DNA from: a virus | Virus record (IMG/VR): IMGVR_UViG_3300010331_000039 | Coordinates: 1-25,331 of that record | Direction: 5' to 3' (one strand) | Length of the DNA stretch: 25,331 nucleotides | Part shown: positions 14,332 to 20,364 of the stretch, piece after piece | Numbering within the stretch: the stretch's first letter is position 1 | Layout of the letters: each line of letters opens with the position of its first letter | The notes under the pieces: model-generated | Told to the model about the DNA's origin: nothing | Database searches by the model: none | Seen by the model: only the letters and a program-made list of their open reading frames with translations | Made by a program: the position numbers and the translations under genes

Positions 14332-14570
14332 ACCGCTACTAATTTAGTATCAATTAACATACAAGGAGCATCATATTTTAATGCTGTCATAATCTCTTTT
14401 AACAAAGGTTTATATTCTTTAGGATGTCTAACACTATTAGTAGCTATATATGTAACATAGCCATATAGTTTATTATCTTGTAATAGTTCAATAGCTACAG
14501 CATGTTTACGTTTGTTACATTTGGCTGATTGATGAAAAGCAATAATTGAGGTAATAGTTGATTGTTGCAT
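14325..14570 (-). CDS. Hypothetical small protein
   Basis: 81 aa, unrecognised. An N-terminal helix with a basic CNKRKHAVAIELLQ, then a strand YGYVTYIATNSVRHP and a C-terminal CMLIDTKLVAVC. It lies in a small operon with 14101-14331 and is separated from the glucosaminidase by 27 nt. Confidence 0.6.
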   Translation of the reverse strand: MQQSTITSIIAFHQSAKCNKRKHAVAIELLQDNKLYGYVTYIATNSVRHPKEYKPLLKEIMTALKYDAPCMLIDTKLVAVC

Positions 14571-14597
14571 AATTGTATCTGTATTAAGTTTATAATA

Positions 14598-15152
14598 TTA
14601 ATTAAATAATTCTTTTAAATGATTTGTTTTGATAATAGTTTTAATCTTACTAATATACATACTATCTTCTGCATAATATTGACTTAGATAACTAAAATAA
14701 TCATCTTCAGTTTGAAGTTTAGATAAATATGTAGCTTGATAATAACCATAGTCATACACAGAATGTAACCAATTACTATAAGTAGCATGATTATTTTGTG
14801 TACCTTTAGTAATACTAATTCGTATAGTAGCTTCTTTCATTCCAAATAGATTATTATTCTCTTTGAATATAGAAGATGTAAAAGAATTAGTTTCAAGTAG
14901 TGCTTGAGCATATACAATATGCGGAAACATAAAGTGCATTGCTTTAAGTTCATTAATCAATTTATCTTTACTAAATTGATCTTGTTGACTAAGTATTACT
15001 AAAACTCTAGATTCTATTGCTCTAGCATCAAGTCTTTCTATAGTAACACTAGTACTTATAAGAAATACACTAACAACAATACTAACAATAGCTAGTGTTT
15101 TATACCAACTAATCTTAGTAAATTGTAATGTATCTTTATTATATCTATACAT
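14598..15152 (-). CDS. Membrane-anchored glucosaminidase (GH73/FlgJ-like)
   Basis: 184 aa. Residues 18-37 form a transmembrane anchor (KTLAIVSIVVSVFLISTSVT), so the enzyme probably faces the periplasm. The catalytic part carries VYAQALLETNSFTSSIFKEN followed by NNLFGMKEA, the GH73 signature 'QA.LETG.....F...NNLFG.K'; E87 is the probable catalytic acid. Downstream residues (NHATYSNWLHSVYDYGYYQA) match the 'Y.sw..Si.dy' block, ending in the helix around AEDSMYISKIKTII. It would cleave peptidoglycan between N-acetylglucosamine and N-acetylmuramate, in lysis or entry. Two small double-TM proteins (15253-15596) sit directly upstream, a plausible holin partner set. Confidence 0.78.
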   Translation of the reverse strand: MYRYNKDTLQFTKISWYKTLAIVSIVVSVFLISTSVTIERLDARAIESRVLVILSQQDQFSKDKLINELKAMHFMFPHIVYAQALLETNSFTSSIFKENNNLFGMKEATIRISITKGTQNNHATYSNWLHSVYDYGYYQATYLSKLQTEDDYFSYLSQYYAEDSMYISKIKTIIKTNHLKELFN

Positions 15153-15182
15153 ATGTTTATTATTAAATAAATTAAAACCTGG

Positions 15183-15290
15183 CTATACAGGTATATCAAC
15201 ACGTTTATACTGATGTGAAGATAGAGCTTGGTTTACACATTGATCAATATTATTAGAACTTTGAGTTTGCTTTATAGAACCAACTTGCAT
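15183..15290 (-). CDS. Possible 35-aa small ORF
   Basis: MQVGSIKQTQSSNNIDQCVN followed by QALSSHQYKRVDIPV, ending in TAG. It overlaps the 15253-15429 ORF by 38 nt in another frame. Gln/Ser-rich, without hydrophobic segment. Included because it lies exactly in the gap before the glucosaminidase and has normal codons; it may be noise. Confidence 0.3.
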   Translation of the reverse strand: MQVGSIKQTQSSNNIDQCVNQALSSHQYKRVDIPV

Positions 15291-15429
15291 ATTGTAATAG
15301 ACAAGCTGATAATATTAAACATACTATACCCCATACATATGATGTAAATACTAATATCATACCTGCTATAAATAGTAGTAATGCTATTATACCAATTATA
15401 GTATGGATAGCTATAGTTGTAAGTTTCAT
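15253..15429 (-). CDS. Small double-TM protein, holin candidate
   Basis: 58 aa: MKLTTIAIHTIIGIIALLLF then IAGMILVFTSYVWGIVCLIL, with a C-terminal KANSKF. Two membrane segments (residues about 5-28 and 30-48) and a short polar tail. The start overlaps the stop of 15426-15596 as ATGA, so the two are co-translated. With the GH73 glucosaminidase immediately downstream, a holin or antiholin role is a reasonable guess; not proven. Confidence 0.65.
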   Translation of the reverse strand: MKLTTIAIHTIIGIIALLLFIAGMILVFTSYVWGIVCLILSACLLQYASWFYKANSKF

Positions 15430-15596
15430 TTAAATGATCCTCCTATATATCTAAATGCAATTGCAAAGATACTTAATACACATCCAATTGCAATAAGAGA
15501 TATCCAATAGAATATTGGTAATACTGTTAATAGCATAAATACTATTAATGCTAAAGTAGCAAATAAATACGATAATACATAAGCTGATTGTTTCAT
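15426..15596 (-). CDS. Small double-TM protein, holin candidate
   Basis: 56 aa: KQSAYVLSYLFATLALIVFM then LLTVLPIFYWISLIAIGCVL and a tail AFRYIGGSFK. Two membrane helices, positively charged tail. The sequence before the next ATG contains AGGAGG (within ATA GGA GGA TCA), a good Shine-Dalgarno match for the 15253-15429 gene, unusual in this AT-rich Bacteroidota-type genome. Confidence 0.65.
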   Translation of the reverse strand: MKQSAYVLSYLFATLALIVFMLLTVLPIFYWISLIAIGCVLSIFAIAFRYIGGSFK

Positions 15597-15701
15597 AATT
15601 TTATCTGATTTTAAATATAAATAACTAATTCATACATTTATAACAATAACTACTTGTTGTATAACAAAAAAAGGTGTTAACCCAATTCATTTATCAATAG
15701 A

Positions 15702-15920
15702 TTATGGTATTACATAACAATATCCTTGTTCATGATCTAAACAAGTTACTATTACATCATCTTTACTTATTTGTGTCCAACCTTTAGATACATTAGATTC
15801 ATCTAAAGCTACAATTAAATCAATGTCATCATATCCACAGATTACACCTGATTCACCACATACTTCAACAGTTTTACCTGCTTGTTTCTCATACAATAAT
15901 TGAATAGCTGACTTGCTCAT
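15702..15920 (-). CDS. Hypothetical small protein, SH3-like
   Basis: 72 aa. AGKTVEVCGESGVICGYDDI then DLIVALDESNVSKGWTQIS: a beta-barrel-like pattern 'G..V.V.G..G.I.GYD....I.......GW......D.I', seen in small phage proteins of unknown role. The gap on its 3' side (15597-15701) contains an A-tract (T-run on the minus strand) but only a very weak stem. Confidence 0.6.
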   Translation of the reverse strand: MSKSAIQLLYEKQAGKTVEVCGESGVICGYDDIDLIVALDESNVSKGWTQISKDDVIVTCLDHEQGYCYVIP

Positions 15921-15931
15921 AATGATATATA

Positions 15932-16144
15932 TTAATGTTTATGTTTACGTTTAGATTTACGTGCTGCTCTAGCTTTTGATCTAGCTATTACTTGTTTAGC
16001 TTATTTAGTCTTTGCTTTATAATCTTTATGCACTGATTTAGGTATTAATGTACGTTCAGATGATATATCTAAATCAAACATATATTTTCTATCTAATGCT
16101 TCTGCGAATGAAGCCCATCCTAATAAATGTTCATATGCGTTCAT
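15932..16144 (-). pseudogene. Small basic-tail protein interrupted by in-frame TAA
   Basis: From the ATG at 16144 the frame reads MNAYEHLLGWASFAEALDRK ... KSVHKDYKAKTK, then a TAA at 16001-16003, and then stays open for 22 more codons (AKQVIARSKARAARKSKRKH, KH) to a second TAA at 15932. The tail is highly basic and has natural codons, so the TAA probably replaced AAA or CAA. Options are a recent nonsense mutation, a sequencing or assembly error, or true readthrough. The truncated product would be 47 aa. A neighbouring ORF (16310-16477) has the same kind of in-frame stop. Confidence 0.55.
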
Positions 16145-16177
16145 AAGTTTATCTGTATTTGTTAATAATAAATTAGA

Positions 16178-16300
16178 TCATCATATAGGACTCGAACCTA
16201 TATCTCACTCCAATCACTATCTGTACGCATATTTGCTAAAGTCTTTAGTACTACAGATAAGTCTTACAATGAATGGCTCTACCAATTGAGCTAATGATGA
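16178..16300 (-). tRNA. tRNA gene with a 53-nt insertion in the anticodon loop (Thr-UGU-like)
   Basis: Minus strand. The acceptor stem TCATCAT (16300-16294) pairs perfectly with ATGATGA (16184-16178). T8-A9 and the D arm GCTC-AATTGGTA-GAGC follow (16291-16276). The T arm is ATAGG-TTCGAGT-CCTAT (16201-16185), a perfect 5-bp stem with consensus loop. Between them CATTC (16275-16271) can pair with GAGTG (16210-16206, one G-T pair) as the anticodon stem, but it closes a 60-nt loop instead of 7. The loop begins ATTGTAA (TGT in the anticodon position). The extra 53 nt folds: TATCTGTA/TACAGATA (8 bp) with an inner CTAA/TTAG hairpin. Too short for a group I intron. No encoded CCA; discriminator T. 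It could be a spliced tRNA, a relic with an insertion, or a tRNA-like RNA. Confidence 0.65.
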
Positions 16301-16309
16301 TTGTAAATG

Positions 16310-16477
16310 TCAATCTATTCCCATAAGTATATTTATTTTATTGAATATATCAGTAGCTAATGCTAAATATGATTTATCTCATAATAATAAAGCTGTAATT
16401 GATATTGTAATATAAGCTATTGCTAAGAATGGAAATACTATTAAGTATTTAAATAAATATGTAATTATGTGTATCAT
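16310..16477 (-). pseudogene. Small membrane protein interrupted by in-frame TGA
   Basis: The ATG at 16477 opens MIHIITYLFKYLIVFPFLAI then AYITISITALLL, a membrane segment, up to a TGA at 16379-16381. The frame then remains open for 22 codons (DKSYLALATDIFNKINILMG, ID) to a second TGA at 16310. TGG to TGA would explain it (ALLL-W-DKSY). The 32-aa product alone could be a functional mini membrane protein. It lies immediately upstream of the tRNA, mirroring the broken ORF on the other side. Confidence 0.45.
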
Positions 16478-16500
16478 TATAATAAATGTATTTGTAAAGA

Positions 16501-16680
16501 TTACCAATATGTACAAGCTATACATTGTCGTGTTATACATAACTTACAAGCATTGTATATGTTTTCAGATGTATGTAAAGATCTTATAGATAGTATTGAT
16601 TTATCTAATTGAATAGCTTTTAGTGAATGTTTATTGTAAATACTTGTTGAAACTGTTGAAACTGTTATAGATGATTGCAT
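16501..16680 (-). CDS. Small protein with C-terminal CxxCxxxxCxxC tail
   Basis: 59 aa from the ATG at 16680, ending NACKLCITRQCIACTYW. The frame is open for about 32 further codons upstream without an ATG (to a TAA just inside the neighbouring gene's end). The tail C-K-L-C-I-T-R-Q-C-I-A-C has exactly the same spacing (C-x2-C-x4-C-x2-C) as the C-terminus of the next gene upstream (16779-17270). Ser/Thr-rich body, no other motif. Possibly a metal-binding tail. Confidence 0.45.
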   Translation of the reverse strand: MQSSITVSTVSTSIYNKHSLKAIQLDKSILSIRSLHTSENIYNACKLCITRQCIACTYW

Positions 16681-16778
16681 AACTTCGGGATAGTTAATTA
16701 GAGAAGGATTTAGATGTTGTGGTAATATGGTTGTAAATGGTGATTGCGGAGCTGGTACTATTACTCCAACACTTACTA

Positions 16779-17270
16779 TTACTCTAAATTACAACTGTCA
16801 CAATTATCTGCTAAACATGTATTACAATCTTTAACAATAGTAAATTCATTAGTAGGTCGATCATTATCATCAAAATGTTCAATTACACCTGCCCAAACAT
16901 CTATTACATGACTAGCAGGATCATATTCTCTACCATATTCAACAATATCCTCATTTATAGTAATAATACTAGTATTTACATAACCTTTAGCAAGATCTGC
17001 AATTGCACTTGGCCAAGGACCTGCATCATCATTTAATTTAATATCTTTACCAATACCGACATTTGTACTAACAGTAGTAGGTAATTCTTTCCATGTAGCA
17101 ATAGCTTTATAATGATCTTTACCATTACCTTTAGTATCTTCATCAAATGGTGTACCAATAATAGTTTTACCTTCACCTGTACTTTTACCATTATCTTCTT
17201 GAGGGTTATTAATAAACTCATTAAGAGCTTCTCTAGCACTATCTAATGCTTCTTGTAGTGTGCCTTTCAT
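16779..17270 (-). CDS. Hypothetical acidic protein with C-terminal four-Cys tail
   Basis: 163 aa, unrecognised. It has a helical N-terminus (LQEALDSAREALNEFINNP), a Gly/Lys/Asp-rich disordered linker (residues 24-52), a central domain (KAIATWKELPTTVSTNVGIG ... EDIVEYGREYDPASHVIDVW) and the tail CNTCLADNCDSCNLE. The four Cys (C-x2-C-x4-C-x2-C) look like a minimal zinc knuckle placed at the very end, shared with 16501-16680. Confidence 0.65.
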   Translation of the reverse strand: MKGTLQEALDSAREALNEFINNPQEDNGKSTGEGKTIIGTPFDEDTKGNGKDHYKAIATWKELPTTVSTNVGIGKDIKLNDDAGPWPSAIADLAKGYVNTSIITINEDIVEYGREYDPASHVIDVWAGVIEHFDDNDRPTNEFTIVKDCNTCLADNCDSCNLE

Positions 17271-17273
17271 AGC

Positions 17274-17387
17274 TTAAATAGAATTAAGTAATAAAGAGCA
17301 ATTAAGTATCCAATTAGCAACTGTAATTATAGCAATAAATATAAGAACTTTATAGATCTTATTTAAAATATTAATTATATCTCTCAT
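17274..17387 (-). CDS. Small single-TM protein
   Basis: 37 aa: MRDIINILNKIYKVLIFIAI then ITVANWILNCSLLLNSI. One hydrophobic segment (about residues 13-30) preceded by basic residues, giving an N-in orientation. The stop lies 3 nt from the 16779-17270 start. Normal codons; role unknown. Confidence 0.5.
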   Translation of the reverse strand: MRDIINILNKIYKVLIFIAIITVANWILNCSLLLNSI

Positions 17388-17404
17388 AACTTATTTATTT
17401 TTAC

Positions 17405-17436
17405 GTGTATATATTATAAGTGTGTATATTATAAGT
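17405..17436. repeat. Short imperfect tandem repeat
   Basis: GTGTATATATTATAAGT (17405-17421) is followed directly by GTGTATATTATAAGT (17422-17436), the second copy lacking one TA step. It lies just downstream (minus strand) of the terminator 17461-17498 and upstream of the 37-aa ORF. AT-rich; it could be a promoter duplication, but no recognisable -7 box is present. Confidence 0.7.
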
Positions 17437-17460
17437 GTTCGCAATATTACAAGTGCATCT

Positions 17461-17498
17461 TAAAAAAATACTAATAGGATTGTTAGTCCCATTAGTAT
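17461..17498 (-). terminator. Intrinsic terminator of the 17506-18057 gene
   Basis: On the minus strand ATACTAAT (17498-17491), an A-C mismatch and GGA pair back with TCC and ATTAGTAT (17475-17468): 8 bp plus 3 bp around a 7-base loop, followed at once by a run of U (A-tract 17462-17468 on the plus strand). It lies 8 nt after the stop. The cleanest terminator in the window. Confidence 0.85.
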
Positions 17499-17505
17499 AA
17501 TATTA

Positions 17506-18057
17506 TTATTTACTTGCACATTTCAATTCAAGAAAAGCTGCTCTGTCTTCCTCATTCATTGGATTATATTCACGTCCAAACATTTCAGCGAAATCAAAAG
17601 TAGTTTGTTTACTATCAATTTTCATGTTACGTACCTTTTCAGCATCCTTACCGCTAACTACACTAATTGTATCAAGTACATTAAAGCCTACTTTAGTGAA
17701 TGCCTTAGGTAATTTAGTCTCAGGATTAATAAAGCCAAAAGTTTCATCTACAAAACTACCTTTAAACAAAACATTCAAATTAGTATAACTACCAACCGGA
17801 ATAATTTTATTCAAACGTTCGTAGAATAGTGAACTATTAACAAAACAATCACATTTAGCACCTGTAACGTTATCACGTGCATTGATAACAAAGTAATCAT
17901 TACTTAAGATATGTGTACCTTTGTCAATACCTTGTTCAACTTTTAATACTTCCAACTCTTTGTAAACTATTTCAGCTACTTTAAGTTGAGCATTAGTAAT
18001 TAAAGTATTTAAAGCTGTTTGATTTGCAATAGGTGCAATACTTTCTAATTTCGGCAT
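17506..18057 (-). CDS. Hypothetical, probably highly expressed protein
   Basis: 183 aa, unrecognised. Starts MPKLESIAPIANQTALNTLI with a helical N-terminus, then a beta-rich middle (DYFVINARDNVTGAKCDCFV ... VGSYTNLNVLFKGSFVDETF) and a helical, charged end. Codons such as AAC, TTC, ATC and GGT are commoner than in its neighbours, and it has its own strong terminator, both signs of high expression from a dedicated transcript. The 72-bp gap upstream (18058-18128) should hold a promoter, but I see no exact host -7 box. The codon style matches the three genes at 241-1799. Confidence 0.75.
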   Translation of the reverse strand: MPKLESIAPIANQTALNTLITNAQLKVAEIVYKELEVLKVEQGIDKGTHILSNDYFVINARDNVTGAKCDCFVNSSLFYERLNKIIPVGSYTNLNVLFKGSFVDETFGFINPETKLPKAFTKVGFNVLDTISVVSGKDAEKVRNMKIDSKQTTFDFAEMFGREYNPMNEEDRAAFLELKCASK

Positions 18058-18128
18058 TGTATTAAGTATTTGTATTCGTTTCAGATTAATAGACTTTTAC
18101 ATTTAGTAATACAATTAATTAAACTGTA

Positions 18129-18356
18129 CTATGTAGTAAATTTATCTATCTCTCCAAAATCAAGTGGGGGGTCTTCTACCCCGATAAGTGATGGGTCTGT
18201 TTCACTAGATGGTACTAGACTACTACCATTCATATGATCAGCTACTTCCATATTAACATACACATCTATACTAGCAATATTAACTTTACAAACTATAGTT
18301 TTACGATATATAGCAGAAGAATCAATAACTATATCAAAATTATCAGAAAAATTCAT
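18129..18356 (-). CDS. Hypothetical small acidic protein
   Basis: 75 aa, unrecognised. Strand-rich first half (NFDIVIDSSAIYRKTIVCKV, then ASIDVYVNMEVA), then a disordered acidic tail rich in Pro, Asp and Ser (SSETDPSLIGVEDPPLDFGE). The stop is TAG. It lies 9 nt from 18366-18713 in the early leftward operon. Confidence 0.6.
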   Translation of the reverse strand: MNFSDNFDIVIDSSAIYRKTIVCKVNIASIDVYVNMEVADHMNGSSLVPSSETDPSLIGVEDPPLDFGEIDKFTT

Positions 18357-18365
18357 ATACTTATT

Positions 18366-18713
18366 TTACTTAGATACTCCATATACATATTCATCATTAA
18401 CTAAATTAGCGGTAATAATTTTAGAAGAATCTGTAGAGTTATAAGGATCAACTCCTATAATAAATTTAGGAAATTTACCAGCTTCTTCATATATAGGTTC
18501 ACCAAATAAAGTATCTTTACTATATAGTTGATCTATAGTAAGATTCATTAATGATTTATTACATATTGTACATATATATTTACCGTTAATAATATTAACT
18601 TCTCTACTTGTTCCACAATCACAATAATTATTACCTATTGTTTCCATATTTTTAAATGTATAAATTACTTCTTTAAGAGCTTCACAAATTTGATCAATCC
18701 AATCTAGTGTCAT
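18366..18713 (-). CDS. Small zinc-ribbon protein
   Basis: 115 aa. A helix at the N-terminus (DWIDQICEALKEVIYTFKNM), then a zinc ribbon: CDCGTSREVNIINGKYICTI followed by CNKS, i.e. C-x-C ... C-x2-C. The second half ends FIIGVDPYNSTDSSKIITAN. One of two zinc-ribbon proteins in the leftward block (the other is 13434-13817). Likely binds DNA, RNA or a host protein; function unknown. Confidence 0.65.
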   Translation of the reverse strand: MTLDWIDQICEALKEVIYTFKNMETIGNNYCDCGTSREVNIINGKYICTICNKSLMNLTIDQLYSKDTLFGEPIYEEAGKFPKFIIGVDPYNSTDSSKIITANLVNDEYVYGVSK

Positions 18714-18724
18714 TAGGTATAATA

Positions 18725-18991
18725 TTATATAGTTATATAGACATCTTTAATATCATTTACATTAGGTAGATTCTTATAATTAATATGAGCATCTTCTAGA
18801 CGTTTAAGAGCAGCTTCAAAATCTTCTTTAGTAACTACTCTAATAGGTGTATCTATTAATTTATGATATTCAATATTTATAGGATTAACAGTAGGATAAT
18901 ACCAATACATATTACCATTAATCATAGTAAATTTAATATCTTCCTTATCAGATTCATTAAGTTCTTCAAATGTATTACGTTCAGCTTCCAT
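18725..18991 (-). CDS. Hypothetical early protein, 'MEAER' start
   Basis: 88 aa, unrecognised. It starts MEAERNTFEELNESDKEDIK and has a helix DFEAALKRLEDAHINYK. The start region shares 17 bp with the start of the next gene (MEAER in both), the only similarity between them. It is separated from 18995 by 3 nt. Confidence 0.65.
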   Translation of the reverse strand: MEAERNTFEELNESDKEDIKFTMINGNMYWYYPTVNPINIEYHKLIDTPIRVVTKEDFEAALKRLEDAHINYKNLPNVNDIKDVYITI

Positions 18992-18994
18992 AAT

Positions 18995-19237
18995 TTATTG
19001 TTTTATAATACCCATATTAAGTAACATAGTAAGTTTAGCGGATACTTCTTCAATTGTATGAGGTTCTTGATCAATAGGTTTACCAAAATTACCAAAAGTT
19101 TTACATTTATAAGATGCCGTTATTTGTTTAAGTTCAGATTCACTAACACCTTCTAATGCTTTATTCATACTATCTGTATAAACTATATAAGCATCTGATA
19201 GTTTATTAACTATTATTTGTATACGTTCAGCTTCCAT
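18995..19237 (-). CDS. Hypothetical early protein, 'MEAER' start
   Basis: 80 aa from the ATG at 19237 (MEAERIQIIVNKLSDAYIVY); a longer frame from 19258 adds seven residues. I prefer 19237 because the bases around it (TACGTTCAGCTTCCATA on the plus strand) are identical to those at the start of 18725-18991. Helical protein with a conserved-looking CKTFGNFGKPIDQEPHTIEE. No function recognised. Confidence 0.6.
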   Translation of the reverse strand: MEAERIQIIVNKLSDAYIVYTDSMNKALEGVSESELKQITASYKCKTFGNFGKPIDQEPHTIEEVSAKLTMLLNMGIIKQ

Positions 19238-19269
19238 ATTAAGATATTTATAAGTCAATGATTTAGAAC

Positions 19270-19761
19270 CTATACTAACTTTTTAATAGTAAGAGATTTA
19301 AGTAACAACTGAAGTTCACCAGGTCTATCTGTATAATAAGTTTCATTAAGTATAATATTATCTATTGCATCTTTAACTCTAAGTTTGTAATCTTCAATAG
19401 ATTCTTCTATAGGTACATCTTCTATTTTAATATCTTTATGACCAAGTGGAGTATTAACAACTACATTAGATTTAGGTAATAACTTATTAGTATCTATAAT
19501 TTCTTGAACAGATTCATTATGTGTAAGTATAGGTACATCTGTTAAACGACCCCATAAATTAATAGTATGATTAGTAACTAGCAGTTCATGTGTATCAGAT
19601 CTTTCTATAAAATGTTTTAATTCTAAATAAGCTTCTTTAGTAATAGATAACCATACAAAATAAGGATTACCTTTATCAAAAGGACTTCTATCAAATTTAA
19701 GATAATAATTCATAGGAACTTCAACAACTTCTTCTTTAATAATAGATTCTGAATTGTTCAT
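19270..19761 (-). CDS. Hypothetical first gene of the leftward block
   Basis: 163 aa, unrecognised. It reads NYYLKFDRSPFDKGNPYFVW, then LSITKEAYLELKHFIERSDT, then a strand-rich and acidic remainder. It is the first gene transcribed leftward from the divergent region, so it is probably an immediate-early product. A degenerate copy of the 22-bp repeat lies at 19786-19803, 25 nt upstream of the ATG, and the inverted conserved element lies 70 nt further up. Confidence 0.65.
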   Translation of the reverse strand: MNNSESIIKEEVVEVPMNYYLKFDRSPFDKGNPYFVWLSITKEAYLELKHFIERSDTHELLVTNHTINLWGRLTDVPILTHNESVQEIIDTNKLLPKSNVVVNTPLGHKDIKIEDVPIEESIEDYKLRVKDAIDNIILNETYYTDRPGELQLLLKSLTIKKLV

Positions 19762-19785
19762 AACGTGTAATTTAAAATGTTTAAT

Positions 19786-19803
19786 TAAATGATTGAAATA
19801 TGT
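19786..19803 (-). promoter_or_regulatory. Degenerate copy C of the 22-bp intergenic repeat
   Basis: TAAATGATTGAAATATGT (plus strand) against TAAATGATTGATATAAATGT in copies A and B: the first 11 bases are identical. It lies 25 nt upstream of the first leftward gene's ATG. Supports a recurring motif upstream of leftward genes. Confidence 0.35.
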
Positions 19804-19830
19804 AATACCAAGTGTAATGCGACAATCGAG

Positions 19831-19872
19831 CCGTAATCTTCAACCTCCTTACCTACAGGGAAGTACAGTAGC
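19831..19872 (-). repeat. Conserved element, copy 2
   Basis: Minus-strand GCTACTGTACTTCCC-T-GTAG (19872-19853) and GATTACGG (19838-19831), identical spacing to copy 1 (119-160). In RNA form CUUCC can pair with GGAGG, and GAGC (from 19874) with GCUC (19832-19829), so a hairpin is possible. It lies about 70 nt upstream of the first leftward start. Confidence 0.7.
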
Positions 19873-20092
19873 TCAATAAGAATATCTATAAGTATCGTAG
19901 TAGGTGTAGGAGTAGGTATAAAATCTATTATATTTGTAGGTATATTATCAGGTATATCAAAATCTATACTATGAGTTGTAGTTACGAGTATAGTATCTAT
20001 ATGTTAATAAATGTTAAATTTAATTTATTTTAACTATAATTATTTGGAGATTAAAAAAGAATTTCTATATTTTAGATTACGATGATAGACCC

Positions 20093-20347
20093 TTAAAAGT
20101 AATAATTTGTTAAAATTATTATACATATATCTTCAATTATATCTTCAAATATACATAAAATTATAGTAAAAATATAATACGATTTTACAACAAATATAAA
20201 ATATTTTGCAGATAAATTTATAGGTAATTTATTATATTTTACAATGCCTTCCGCAAAACATTTATAGGTACGTTTAGGAGTATCTTTATTAATACCTTTA
20301 CATCTATGTGTAGTATTTTTATAATTTGTATCTATATAATAAAGCAA
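20093..20347 (-). CDS. Doubtful ORF in the divergent region
   Basis: 84 aa with a TTG start: HRCKGINKDTPKRTYKCFAE then GIVKYNKLPINLSAKYFIFV, followed by a hydrophobic end (YYIFTIILCIF). Part of it looks protein-like (basic, Cys-containing), but the AT content is extreme and the 3' end lies in an inverted repeat (20100-20121). It is either a small real early gene or chance. Confidence 0.3.
   Translation of the reverse strand: MLYYIDTNYKNTTHRCKGINKDTPKRTYKCFAEGIVKYNKLPINLSAKYFIFVVKSYYIFTIILCIFEDIIEDICIIILTNYYF
20100..20121. repeat. 9-bp perfect inverted repeat, AT-only
   Basis: TAATAATTT (20100-20108), GTTA, AAATTATTA (20113-20121). It lies in the divergent region, which from 19762 to 20435 has no confident gene. 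On the minus strand it is followed by CUUUUAA, so it could be a weak terminator; alternatively it could be part of an AT-rich origin or operator. Confidence 0.5.
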
Positions 20348-20364
20348 TAAAGATACTCATTATA

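Larger units (their letters stand above)
19785..20003 (-). pseudogene. Start-less open frame containing element copy 2
   Basis: From a TAA at 20004-20006 the minus frame stays open for 72 codons without ATG, GTG or TTG in its first part: HIDTILVTTTHSIDFDIPDN, then IPTNIIDFIPTPTPTTILID, ILIELLYFPVGKEVEDYGSI. Low-complexity and Pro/Thr/Ile-rich at first, then the LLYFPV...DYGSI block shared with the window's left end. It may be a decayed gene that lost its start, or an untranslated leader. Confidence 0.35.

Noticed and set aside
15660-15700. Terminator at the T-run near 15666-15672 (minus strand).
   Set aside because: The U-run is preceded only by a 2-bp possible stem; no stable hairpin.
17033-17239. 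68-aa minus-strand ORF inside 16779-17270.
   Set aside because: Leu/Lys/Val repeats from frame-shifted reading of the real gene; no support.
17405-17436. CRISPR-like repeats.
   Set aside because: Only two directly adjacent short imperfect copies without spacers; no array anywhere in the window.
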